DNA from: Chitinophagaceae bacterium
GTDB taxonomy: Bacteria; Bacteroidota; Bacteroidia; Chitinophagales; Chitinophagaceae
Length of the DNA stretch: 64,000 nucleotides
Direction: 5' to 3'
Assembly (NCBI GenBank): GCA_016710165.1
Contig: JADJLJ010000001.1
Location: 2,046,001-2,110,000, forward strand
Part shown: positions 17,742 to 26,082 of the stretch, in pieces
Layout: every line of letters begins with the position of its first letter
Position numbering within the stretch: position 1 is the first letter of the stretch
Position numbers and translations under genes: made by a program
The notes under the pieces: generated by a model
Seen by the model: the letters and a program-made list of their open reading frames with translations, nothing else
Databases searched by the model: none
What the model was told of the DNA's origin: nothing

Positions 17742-19181
17742 TTAAAACTGGAAATAAACGAACTGTTCCCCGCTGAACACCCCTAAATAAAAGATCAGGA
17801 ATATCACGCAATAGTAAGCAAGCCACCGGACCGTATTGTTCTTATGATTAAATAAAAGAATGCGCCCGGGGTAATATTCTTCCATAAAATCCTTGATGAA
17901 CAGGATCGAAAATGCTATAAAGCCATACAGCATGGTATCGCCATCTTTGTACGGCAAATGAAACGAATCGGTTACAATTCTTTTAAATATCTGAAGTACT
18001 TCAGCAACCGTTGCTGCATCACCGCCAAAACTTAATGAAAAGGCGAATAACAGGTATGTGAAGACACAACCCAGCATGATATACCACCATCTTTTCTTTA
18101 AACGGAACCTGTCCTCAAAAGCATCTTTCCGTTTCCTGGTAAGCATTTCAAAACTCAAGGCAACTCCCTGTATGCCGCCCCACACCAGGAAATTTAGTGC
18201 AGCCCCATGCCATGCCCCGGAAATAATAAAGGTCAGATTCAGGGCAATGACAATACCCCACACTCCATATTTTCTGAAACCAAAAGACAATGGGGTATAC
18301 ACATAATCAGTAAGCCATTTTATCAATGAGATGTGCCAGCGCCTCCAGAATTCCGACATCGTTGTTGCAAAGAATGGGCGGTTGAAATTTGGTATCACAT
18401 TAACACCCATCACTTTTGCACAGCCGATCGCAATCAGCGAATAGCCCCCCAGATCGCCATATACCCGTATGGGTTGCATCAACGTTGCCAAAAGCAATGA
18501 AGAACCAACATGCTGATCGGTATTTTTAAACACGGCATCAATGTATATGCTGATCCGGTCAGCCAATGCAAGCTTCATGAAATATCCCCAAAGCATCAGT
18601 TGCAGGCCGCTAACAACCATCTCGTAGCTGAACCGGAGTTTTCCTTTGAACTGGTGAAACATATTTGATGCCCGCTCGATAGGACCCGACATCACAACCG
18701 GGAAAAAAGAAAGGAATAAGGCCACTATCCCAAAATTCTTTTCTGCCTCTATTTCTTCATTATACACATCTATTATATAGCCCAAGGCCATAAACGTGTA
18801 AAAAGATATGCCTACCGGCAACAGAAGGCTTATATGCGGAAGAGACAAATGCAATCCTGCATAGTTGAGCAGCCCAAAAATACCCTCGTTCACAAAATTG
18901 AAATATTTAAAGAAAAAAAGCGGCAGCAGGATCAATACGATTGCAGCAATAAGCAATAGCCTTTTACCTCTGTCCGACGTTGCTTTGGCAATTAAATTGG
19001 TGAAAAGATAAGTGGTTATGGTAACCCCGGCAAGCAGCAGTGCATAGACCGGTTTGATATTGATATAAAAATAATAGCTTGCGATCAGCAAAAATACTCC
19101 CCTGAATTTTTGAGGAAGCAAAAAATACAGGATCAGCACCGCCGGGAAAAAAACCAGAAAATTGAACGAAGTAAAAACCAT
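17742..19181 (-). CDS. MBOAT O-acyltransferase (DltB/AlgI-like)
   Basis: A 479-residue polytopic membrane protein with about ten hydrophobic segments. It has the MBOAT landmarks FFPVVMSGPIERA (residues 159-171), EFWRRWHISL with His283, and SGAWHGAALNF with the invariant His325. It starts MVFTSFNFLVFFP as in AlgI and DltB relatives. In DltB, acyl groups are taken from a carrier protein on the cytoplasmic side and passed across the membrane. Here a carrier-protein gene lies 6 bp upstream and an SGNH protein gene follows, which supports the same role. The transferred group could be acetyl, or the amino-acyl group suggested by the adenylation enzyme of the same module. Confidence 0.88.
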   Translation of the reverse strand: MVFTSFNFLVFFPAVLILYFLLPQKFRGVFLLIASYYFYINIKPVYALLLAGVTITTYLFTNLIAKATSDRGKRLLLIAAIVLILLPLFFFKYFNFVNEGIFGLLNYAGLHLSLPHISLLLPVGISFYTFMALGYIIDVYNEEIEAEKNFGIVALFLSFFPVVMSGPIERASNMFHQFKGKLRFSYEMVVSGLQLMLWGYFMKLALADRISIYIDAVFKNTDQHVGSSLLLATLMQPIRVYGDLGGYSLIAIGCAKVMGVNVIPNFNRPFFATTMSEFWRRWHISLIKWLTDYVYTPLSFGFRKYGVWGIVIALNLTFIISGAWHGAALNFLVWGGIQGVALSFEMLTRKRKDAFEDRFRLKKRWWYIMLGCVFTYLLFAFSLSFGGDAATVAEVLQIFKRIVTDSFHLPYKDGDTMLYGFIAFSILFIKDFMEEYYPGRILLFNHKNNTVRWLAYYCVIFLIFYLGVFSGEQFVYFQF

Positions 19182-19187
19182 TACATT

Positions 19188-19427
19188 TTAAAATTTAGAG
19201 CTGATGATGGCAACCATATCACCCACGTTTGCCATTTTATTCAGGTCCTTCAGTTTAAATTTTATGGAGAACTCATTTTCCACTTCCGAAATAAGCAGCA
19301 TATGCGATAAGGAATCCCAGTTCTCAACATCCAGGGCACTTAGTTCATCCGTGATCACCAACGAATTATCAGAGAACACTTTCCTGAAAACCGGGGTCAA
19401 CCTGTTAACAATTTCTTCTTTTTCCAT
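19188..19427 (-). CDS. Acyl carrier protein 1 of the Dlt-like module
   Basis: A 79-residue, acidic, helical protein. The motif NWDSLSHM puts the phosphopantetheine attachment site at Ser39, and IKFKLKDLNKMANVGDMV is the usual helix III region. It ends 6 bp before the MBOAT start and follows a GNAT gene. It is a paralogue of the second carrier protein gene at 20161. In a Dlt-like system it would hold the activated amino-acyl or acyl group as a thioester for the MBOAT protein. An ordinary fatty-acid ACP is less likely because fab genes are absent here. Confidence 0.88.
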   Translation of the reverse strand: MEKEEIVNRLTPVFRKVFSDNSLVITDELSALDVENWDSLSHMLLISEVENEFSIKFKLKDLNKMANVGDMVAIISSKF

Positions 19428-19431
19428 TTTG

Positions 19432-20097
19432 TTAGTTTTTAAATTCTTTTTCCATTACCAACTTTTCATTATAGGGCAGGTAATCAAATATTTCTTCATC
19501 AGCTGATTTATACGACTTAGCAATCCTAAAGCCGTGTCGCAACAGTATTTTGATTGAAAAAACACTGTTTTTAAATATCTGGCATTGCACTTTTCCCAGT
19601 CCCGGGTATTGTGCACGGGCATTTTCTTCAATCCGGTGCATCAAGTCAGCATCAAGCCCTTTACCCAGGTGTTCATTCAGAATATGAAAGTATTCCAGTT
19701 GAAGCGTCATGGGCTCCCGTTCTATCAAAACATCCTGTACAATATGCGCCTTTGTTCTCAGGTACCGGACACTTTCTTCTCCGAATGTATAACTGATTAA
19801 ATTCGATTTTAGTATTTTAGAAGGCAACGCCCCATTAAGGCCTTCAATCCATGCACCGGAACCTGAAATGGGCCTGCCTTCAAACTCTGTAATAATAAAA
19901 CTGCTCAGCGATAGTTCACATCCTTCTGTTTCTTCTTCCAGCATCAGCATTATAAGGTCTTTTACCTCTGCCTCTGTTTTATTAAACAACGTTGCGAAAC
20001 TTAACCGGTCGGACATACCTTTTTCAGACGCAATAACCACATCTGCTAAAAAGGGTATATCGTTAACTATTGCTTTCCTGATCAGGTATTCACTCAT
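19432..20097 (-). CDS. GNAT-family N-acyltransferase
   Basis: A 221-residue soluble protein starting MSEYLIRKAIVNDIPFLADV, a typical GNAT beta1-alpha1 opening. The C-terminal part, CQIFKNSVFSIKILLRHGFRI, matches the last GNAT motif (Asn, small residue, aromatic, Gly-Phe). The central acetyl-CoA-binding strand is poorly conserved, so the donor might be acetyl-CoA or an acyl-ACP. It lies between two carrier-protein genes in the Dlt-like module. I infer that it acylates the amino group of the carried amino acid or of a sugar precursor. Which of these is not decidable from sequence. Confidence 0.75.
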   Translation of the reverse strand: MSEYLIRKAIVNDIPFLADVVIASEKGMSDRLSFATLFNKTEAEVKDLIMLMLEEETEGCELSLSSFIITEFEGRPISGSGAWIEGLNGALPSKILKSNLISYTFGEESVRYLRTKAHIVQDVLIEREPMTLQLEYFHILNEHLGKGLDADLMHRIEENARAQYPGLGKVQCQIFKNSVFSIKILLRHGFRIAKSYKSADEEIFDYLPYNEKLVMEKEFKN

Positions 20098-20160
20098 ATA
20101 TCAATTTTACTGGCTTACCGAATGGCTGCTGCTGGGATCAGCCATTTGGTTTTTTACCCA

Positions 20161-20406
20161 CTAGCTTTTCACTTTCTGTTCAATCAAGTCAACCAGGTTT
20201 TTCACATTCTCAAGTTTACCCAGCTCTTTCAGTTTGAACCTCACTGAAAATACTTTCTCCACTTCGCCGATCATCAACATATGTGTTAAAGAATCCCAGT
20301 TGGCAACTTCATTTGCTGTCAGATCATCACGTAATATTATTGCATCATCGTTAAAAACATTCCTGAAAATTGCCGCCAGCTTTTCGGTAATTAACGTTCT
20401 TTCCAT
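20161..20406 (-). CDS. Acyl carrier protein 2 of the Dlt-like module
   Basis: I start the gene at the ATG at 20404-20406 (MERTLITEKL), 19 nt after the end of the formyltransferase. The longer frame to 20445 overlaps that gene and begins with an unlikely basic extension. An AGGA lies about 12 nt before this ATG. The 81-residue product has NWDSLTHM with the phosphopantetheine Ser39, at the same position as in carrier protein 1. Two carrier proteins in one module suggest two acyl pools, for example before and after formylation or N-acylation. Confidence 0.85.
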   Translation of the reverse strand: MERTLITEKLAAIFRNVFNDDAIILRDDLTANEVANWDSLTHMLMIGEVEKVFSVRFKLKELGKLENVKNLVDLIEQKVKS

Positions 20407-20425
20407 AATTAATATTGATCCTGGT

Positions 20426-21277
20426 TTAATCCTTTTTAATCTCAAAATCTTCCGATACCAAACATCCGTCTTTAAGCCGGATAATAACCCTGTCTTCTGC
20501 TTCTTCGCAATACAGGCCCACGTTTTTATACTTTTCCACCAGGATTTTATCCTCCCCGATACCGGCAGCCCAGATTACATAATCCTTATAAAATGCCCCC
20601 TTGTAAGGTAAAGATACAGCCCTTATAAGATCATATATCTCTTTGCTGGATCTTGACAGGTCTATTTCCCTGTCGGCCTTTTTAAGCGGGCCAAAATAAC
20701 TGACCTGTTCATGGTCCTGTTTCATGGCCCGGAAGGAATCGCTTTCCAGTAATTCAAGCGCTTCCACAACGATCGTTTTATAAATAGTCAACATCCGGGC
20801 CTGAACATGTAAGATATAATCCTCCGTACCTATCGCAAATTTCTTTTGCAGGATGATGTCGCCGGTATCCACGCCTGCCTCAATAAAATGAACGGTCACG
20901 CCCGACTCACTGTCTCCATGCAGGATTGCCTGATGCTGGGGTGATAGTCCCCGGTATTTAGGCAAGAGCGAAGGATGAATATTGATGGCTCCTTTTGCGG
21001 CCAGTGTAAATATTTCCTCCCTTAAGATTCGTCGCAGATGAGCTGATACGATAAGGTCAGGTTTTACTTTACTGATCTTTCCGGCAACAACTGCTGAGTT
21101 GACATCTGCCGTTTTTAAGAACTCAATGCCATTCTTTTCAGTCACTTCCCCAAGCACTTTAAAGTTTGCCGCAGGGCTATCCGGGGTAACCAGCAACGAA
21201 ACCTTATGACCGGCTTTTACCAGTGATTCGGTCACTGCGGCCGTGTACATATCTTCTCCGAATACAACCAGTTTCAT
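20426..21277 (-). CDS. Fmt-type formyltransferase
   Basis: A 283-residue enzyme with the N10-formyltetrahydrofolate formyltransferase core. INIHPSLLPKYRG gives Asn99 and His101, and GVDTGDI gives Asp137. The Asn/His/Asp spacing (2 then 36) equals that of E. coli Fmt (106/108/144). The C-terminal domain (residues about 200-283) is short and unlike the tRNA-binding domain of true Fmt, so this is a specialised member. Known relatives formylate amino sugars (VioF, ArnA type) or an amino-acyl-carrier protein (LgrA formylation domain). The neighbours, an adenylation enzyme 3 bp upstream and a carrier protein downstream, favour an N-formyl-aminoacyl carrier intermediate. A sugar N-formyltransferase remains possible. 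Confidence 0.82.
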   Translation of the reverse strand: MKLVVFGEDMYTAAVTESLVKAGHKVSLLVTPDSPAANFKVLGEVTEKNGIEFLKTADVNSAVVAGKISKVKPDLIVSAHLRRILREEIFTLAAKGAINIHPSLLPKYRGLSPQHQAILHGDSESGVTVHFIEAGVDTGDIILQKKFAIGTEDYILHVQARMLTIYKTIVVEALELLESDSFRAMKQDHEQVSYFGPLKKADREIDLSRSSKEIYDLIRAVSLPYKGAFYKDYVIWAAGIGEDKILVEKYKNVGLYCEEAEDRVIIRLKDGCLVSEDFEIKKD

Positions 21278-21280
21278 TTT

Positions 21281-22783
21281 TTAAAATTTTTCTTTTAGCA
21301 GTTTCCTGTCGATCTTTCCATTCGTATTAAGCGGGAAAGCATTTATGAACCGGATCTGCGTTGGTATCATATACCCCGGCATTTTCGACTTCATATACTC
21401 TACCAGTGGCTTTGTATTGAATTCTGCTGCCTCTATGACCATGCCGATCTCCGTATTATGTAATTGGTTTGTAAATGCAATGGCCACGGCATTTATTTTT
21501 TGCAGGAACTCCTTTGCAAAAAATTCGATCTCCGAAAGCTCCACCCGGAAACCCTGCACCTTTACCTGTGAGTCTATCCTGCCCAGGTACATGATATCCC
21601 CTTCTTCATCTGCCTGGCAGAGGTCGCCTGTTTTATAAAACCGGGTTGATTCTCCATGATACATCGTATAAAAAAAGGCCTCTTTATTTTTTTCCTCATT
21701 TTTCCAGTAGCCGGGGGTTAACTGTATACCACCCAGGCACAATTCCCCTTTTTCTCCTGGAGCAAGTATTTCGTTTTTGTCATTTATGATAATGGTAAAT
21801 GTTCCGTTCATCGCCTTGCCAATGGAAAGCAGGCCGTTGGAAACTTTATTCTGTCCATCCTGGCCATAGGTGTAATGGGTGCAAAAAATGGTATCTTCTG
21901 TAGGGCCATATACATTCATGATCCGGGCGTTTGGTATACTGTTTGCCCATTCGCTTGTTACATCCAATGGAAGCGCCTCTCCGCAAAACAAGCTATACTT
22001 CATGCTTGTACAATGTATTTCATCCAGGTACGGACGCAGGTAATGAATGATGGAAGGCACCATCAACGCTACGGTAAGCTGATGTTCCTCCAGCAGATCG
22101 GCAATGTAATTGAATTTGATCTTGTTTTTGGGAATGGTATAAACGCAAGCCCCTCTTAGCAACGGGGCCAGGTATGACATCACCGACAGGTCAAATGTAA
22201 GTTCAAACATCTGCAGGCATTTGTCGGTTGGATCCATTGTTATACCAAGTTCAAAAAAGGCTTTAATGAACCCTGCCAGGTTTGCCCGGCTGATGGGAAC
22301 CCCCTTTGGCACACCCGTGGTTCCGGATGTAAAGAATATGTATGCCCGTGCATCATCCGGAACAGGCAATGCTGCCAGATCCAGCGTTCCGGCAGGCAGC
22401 TCCTTCGACCTGATAACCTGTAATTCCTGGAACAAACTGTGCTCCGATGAATCAATGACAACCGATGTCCCTGCCTGCTGTAAAACATTCCTGTTCCGTT
22501 CCGCAGGCGTGTCGGGATTAACGGGTACATAACATTTCCCCTCCAGCCATAACGCAAGGATAGCAGCATAGGTTTCAATATCATCATTGGCCACCAGTCC
22601 TACATTTACATTATCCGGCTCCAGTTTTTTAACAGCGGCCCGTATGGATGAAACCTGTTCGCCGAACTGCCTGTAGGAGTAAAAAACCCCGTTGATACAA
22701 AATGCATTATTGGCCCCATAGCTCTCCGAAGCAAGAAGGAAAGGTTGCAGAACGATGTTCTCAAATGCACTGGTGTTATTCAT
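21281..22783 (-). CDS. Stand-alone adenylation enzyme (DltA/NRPS A-domain-like)
   Basis: A 500-residue adenylate-forming enzyme that would activate a carboxylic acid with ATP and load it on a carrier protein. The core motifs are all visible: A3 TSGTTGVPK (152-160), A4 FDLSVM (from 197), A5 NVYGPTEDTIFCT, A7 YKTGDL, A8 GRIDSQVKVQGFRVEL, and A10 NTNGKIDRK with Lys490. Asp198 of FDLSVM corresponds to the Asp that binds the alpha-amino group in DltA and NRPS A domains, so an amino acid is the likely substrate. Length and layout are those of DltA (D-alanine-carrier ligase). It lies between the CapK/aminotransferase fusion and the formyltransferase. Confidence 0.88.
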   Translation of the reverse strand: MNNTSAFENIVLQPFLLASESYGANNAFCINGVFYSYRQFGEQVSSIRAAVKKLEPDNVNVGLVANDDIETYAAILALWLEGKCYVPVNPDTPAERNRNVLQQAGTSVVIDSSEHSLFQELQVIRSKELPAGTLDLAALPVPDDARAYIFFTSGTTGVPKGVPISRANLAGFIKAFFELGITMDPTDKCLQMFELTFDLSVMSYLAPLLRGACVYTIPKNKIKFNYIADLLEEHQLTVALMVPSIIHYLRPYLDEIHCTSMKYSLFCGEALPLDVTSEWANSIPNARIMNVYGPTEDTIFCTHYTYGQDGQNKVSNGLLSIGKAMNGTFTIIINDKNEILAPGEKGELCLGGIQLTPGYWKNEEKNKEAFFYTMYHGESTRFYKTGDLCQADEEGDIMYLGRIDSQVKVQGFRVELSEIEFFAKEFLQKINAVAIAFTNQLHNTEIGMVIEAAEFNTKPLVEYMKSKMPGYMIPTQIRFINAFPLNTNGKIDRKLLKEKF

Positions 22784-22829
22784 TTTTTTCCGGGGTTTGG
22801 GTTGCTAATAGTATCTTTTGCTGAACACA

Positions 22830-25217
22830 TCATTTGTTTCTGTAAGATTTATCGGCATTTAAAAATGCATTGAACGACTCCCGGGCGCCTATGGTAGCCC
22901 GTACAAACTCCCCGTTAAAATAACTTTTCCTGTCACGCAGGTATACTTTATTATCTGCCATGTACTTGATATATCCGGCAGCATTATCCACTTCATAAGA
23001 AACAAAGTTCGCTTTAGAGGGATAATGTCTTATGTTATTCTGCCGGCAGTATTCATAAAATATTTCCTTGTTGCTATTCACCTCATCCACATATTTCTGA
23101 ATTTTATCGTAGTTGTTCAACATGTATTCACCTACCGAAGCACTGAGCATGGTTACATCTTTCGGGTTGTATACCTTATTTAATTCAGCTACCACTTCCT
23201 CATTGGCAAGCAGGTAGCCAAGGCGTATCCCTGCCAAACCAAACGCCTTCGAAAAGGTCCGGATAATGATCAGGTTGCTGTACTGCTGCAGCAGGGCCAA
23301 TGAAGTTTCTCCCGAAAACTCATAGTATGCCTCATCTGCGATCACCAGTGCATGGATCGCTTTTGCGGCATCCAGTATCTTTTTAAGGCCTTCATTATCG
23401 ATCTGGTACCCGATGGGATTATTGGGGTTGGTGATATAGATCAATTGAGGCTGGATCCGGGCGATCTCCTCTGCGATCATGATTATACTTTCATTTGATG
23501 AATCGGAAACAGGAATGCCTATAACGGTATTACCGAATGATTCAGCCTGTGCCCTGAAATTATCGTACGTGGGTAACAGCACCATGCATTTACTGTGGCT
23601 GGTAAATACCTGCAGGATCATCCGCAATGAATTATCCGAACCGTGTGCCAGCAGTATCTTATTCACGGAATCCAGGCCGTTGAATGACCTGATCTTTTCC
23701 AGTAATTTTGAATGGCTGGCTTCCGGATACCATTTCAGGTAATTATCCTTTTGGAACAGTCCCCTTATAAATTCAAGTACTTCCTGGCTCGCCACTTCAT
23801 CTGCTTCATTCCAGTCTAACTTATACGAAACAATATCCTTTCTGAAATTGTCCCATGCTTTTTGGGTAGATAGGGAATACGCATCATAGCTGGCCAGTTT
23901 GTAGCTGCCCGGCTTTTTTACGATCACAAGTGTTTTACCATCCGCATTGGTGAAAAATTTCTCCCTTTCCTCAATGGAGACCGGGATGCCTGTGCCGATC
24001 CGCAGTTCAAGGCCTTTGCGCAGGGCAGCCATTTCTTCATTCGCCAGTTTCTCAGATGTTCTTATCAGCACCAGTACCTCCAGCGTGGAGTATTGCACTA
24101 TCTGAAATGCCTTTATTTTTGAGAACTCCCTGAAAAGCGTATAAAAATTGATGGAAGGAAGTTTTGCGCCGTTCAGCCCAACAATAAAATCATCCTTCCG
24201 GCCTATAACGGTCTTTACCAGCGGCAGCGTTATTTTTCCATCAGCCTGTTTTGTATCAAATACCTCGATCAGGTCGCCTGTATCATACCGGATAAACGGC
24301 ATAACAGAATTATAAAATGAAGTGGTAACAAGTTTTTTTACGGAAGCGGTTTCTGTGTCCACCAGTTCCGGGTACCCGTATTCCAGGCACATGTGCATCC
24401 CATTGTGGGACGGGCCTTCTTTTATAATGATCGCCGGTTCCGTCATTCCATACCAGTTAAAAAGCCTTTTCCCAAACAAGGCTTCAATCTTATTTCTTTC
24501 TTCAGCGCTCAATGTTTCGGAAGAAGTATAAATGCCTTTCAGGTTTGAAAGCCTGGCTACCTCTTCTTTTTTCAGGTAGTCGCACAAAAAACTTATGGAA
24601 GATGGATATCCCCTCAGGATATCGGGGTTGATCTGTATAAGCTGCTGAATATAAAACGCGGCGTTGGTATGATTCAGGTCGTATGCCGAAAAATAGTACG
24701 TATTCTCAACTGCATTGTATTTAAACAGTGGGGCGCCTTCTGCCGGCCGTACATAGCTTCGCAATGAAAATATCCTGGGCCTGCTCTTGTTTGTACACCA
24801 GCTGTGGTGGCGGAATATCATTGCTTTATCCATAGCCACCATGTATGGGGTTAAAAGCATTTTTTGCGGCTGACCGGTTGAACCGCTGGTGGCATATTCA
24901 ACGGCTATACCCTTGTACCTGGGGTTTATAAGATTCCTGTACTCTTTCCGGATTATGTCCTTTGTTAAAACGGGTATCTTTTCCAGGTCTGAGAGCTGGT
25001 TGAAATCCGTCTCCGGATCAAAACCCACCTGCGCAAACAGGGCTTTGTAGTAAGGTACATGCCGTGCTTCCAGCAGTGTCTTTTTTACCTCCCGGTACTG
25101 AAAGTCCTTAAATGCCGCCTCCGTTCTATATTGCGTATCAGACAGCTTTCTTTTATACAGCCAGTAACCATAGGCCTTAAAGAACAAATTAATCTTACTG
25201 GACTTTGAAATGATCAT
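22830..25217 (-). CDS. Fusion of CapK/PaaK-like adenylate-forming domain and class I/II aminotransferase
   Basis: A 795-residue two-domain protein. Residues about 40-440 resemble CapK/phenylacetate-CoA ligase: EYATSGSTGQPQKMLLTPY (TSGSTG at 110-115), SSETLSAEERNKIEALFG, NWYGMTEPAI and RYDTGDLIEVF. Residues about 450-795 are a histidinol-phosphate-aminotransferase-like PLP domain: LAHGSDNSLRMILQVF, ITNPNNPIGY, ADEAYYEFSG and FSKAFGLAGIRLGY with the PLP Lys near residue 657. A single frame covers both, with no sign of a frameshift. The aminotransferase could supply an amino acid, and the CapK-like part activate or couple a carboxylate. Both activities together with the neighbouring DltA-like enzyme point to amino-acyl chemistry. 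The joined reaction is unknown to me. Confidence 0.85.
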   Translation of the reverse strand: MIISKSSKINLFFKAYGYWLYKRKLSDTQYRTEAAFKDFQYREVKKTLLEARHVPYYKALFAQVGFDPETDFNQLSDLEKIPVLTKDIIRKEYRNLINPRYKGIAVEYATSGSTGQPQKMLLTPYMVAMDKAMIFRHHSWCTNKSRPRIFSLRSYVRPAEGAPLFKYNAVENTYYFSAYDLNHTNAAFYIQQLIQINPDILRGYPSSISFLCDYLKKEEVARLSNLKGIYTSSETLSAEERNKIEALFGKRLFNWYGMTEPAIIIKEGPSHNGMHMCLEYGYPELVDTETASVKKLVTTSFYNSVMPFIRYDTGDLIEVFDTKQADGKITLPLVKTVIGRKDDFIVGLNGAKLPSINFYTLFREFSKIKAFQIVQYSTLEVLVLIRTSEKLANEEMAALRKGLELRIGTGIPVSIEEREKFFTNADGKTLVIVKKPGSYKLASYDAYSLSTQKAWDNFRKDIVSYKLDWNEADEVASQEVLEFIRGLFQKDNYLKWYPEASHSKLLEKIRSFNGLDSVNKILLAHGSDNSLRMILQVFTSHSKCMVLLPTYDNFRAQAESFGNTVIGIPVSDSSNESIIMIAEEIARIQPQLIYITNPNNPIGYQIDNEGLKKILDAAKAIHALVIADEAYYEFSGETSLALLQQYSNLIIIRTFSKAFGLAGIRLGYLLANEEVVAELNKVYNPKDVTMLSASVGEYMLNNYDKIQKYVDEVNSNKEIFYEYCRQNNIRHYPSKANFVSYEVDNAAGYIKYMADNKVYLRDRKSYFNGEFVRATIGARESFNAFLNADKSYRNK

Positions 25218-25252
25218 TTTATCTGGTTTAATTATTTTATAAGCATTCGGTT

Positions 25253-26035
25253 TTACAGCGTATCCAGGATCGTTTCAAATACCAACGACCTCCTGCCGTC
25301 CTTATAGTTTTTATAAGCCGGGAATACCTTTTTTGCAAGCGCTTTAAAAGCCGCCGGCGGGTTCACTATTTTTTTTACCCGGTAATACCCGGGCAGATAA
25401 TTATTCGAGCCCCACTTCTTAACTCCTTCTATTTTAATTGAACCTGAATTCTTATACCCCGTGAGCGTTTCAAACAGATCGCCCTTTTGCTCAAGGGTGC
25501 AGATGCATTTCCGGATATCATAATTATAATGTGCATCGCTGCCTCCCAATGGCTTTAAATGGTCATAACCGGACAGGCTGTTCACCGCTGCCTCATTATA
25601 CTCATGACTGATCTTTGCATTGAAACATTCATAAAAATCTCCCCAGGGTAAAACCTCTTCAAACGAAACGGAATTCAGTATGCCGTCATGCCGCTGCGGA
25701 TGCGGGAAGTAAACAAAAGCACCCTGCTCCTTTATCTCCTTTACCACATCCAGCGGTGTTTTAGATACAATGGCCTTTTTAAGGAACAGTCCTATGATAT
25801 GCGTTCCATCAGCGCAGGTAACTTCTTCGCCCATGATAACACGGAGGTCATTTTTCTTTTTCACCCGCAGCCATTGTAAAAAATCCACGGCTCCTTCCGT
25901 GGTATCATGATCGGTAATGGCCAGCACATCAATATTGTTTTTCCGGGCATGACGGTATATGGCGGAAAAGGAATTATACCCATCCGATGAATAGCTCGTA
26001 TGCACATGAAAATTAAAGGTCAGTGTATTGCTCAT
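25253..26035 (-). CDS. PHP-domain phosphoesterase
   Basis: A 260-residue protein with the PHP metal-binding motifs in order: FHVHTSYSSDG (residues 8-18), AITDHDTTEG, a Glu in MGEEVTCADG, YFPHPQRHDG and GGSDAHYN. These form the trinuclear metal site of PHP phosphoesterases (YciV/TrpH type, polymerase-associated PHP domains and some CpsB-type tyrosine phosphatases). In polysaccharide loci PHP proteins can be phosphotyrosine phosphatases opposing Wzc, but this one is closer in look to the general PHP group. It lies between a GT4 gene and the fusion gene. The substrate is not clear. Confidence 0.8.
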   Translation of the reverse strand: MSNTLTFNFHVHTSYSSDGYNSFSAIYRHARKNNIDVLAITDHDTTEGAVDFLQWLRVKKKNDLRVIMGEEVTCADGTHIIGLFLKKAIVSKTPLDVVKEIKEQGAFVYFPHPQRHDGILNSVSFEEVLPWGDFYECFNAKISHEYNEAAVNSLSGYDHLKPLGGSDAHYNYDIRKCICTLEQKGDLFETLTGYKNSGSIKIEGVKKWGSNNYLPGYYRVKKIVNPPAAFKALAKKVFPAYKNYKDGRRSLVFETILDTL

Positions 26036-26082
26036 CTTACATATGAATGGCCGTTTATTTCATCCATTGATCACTATTATTT

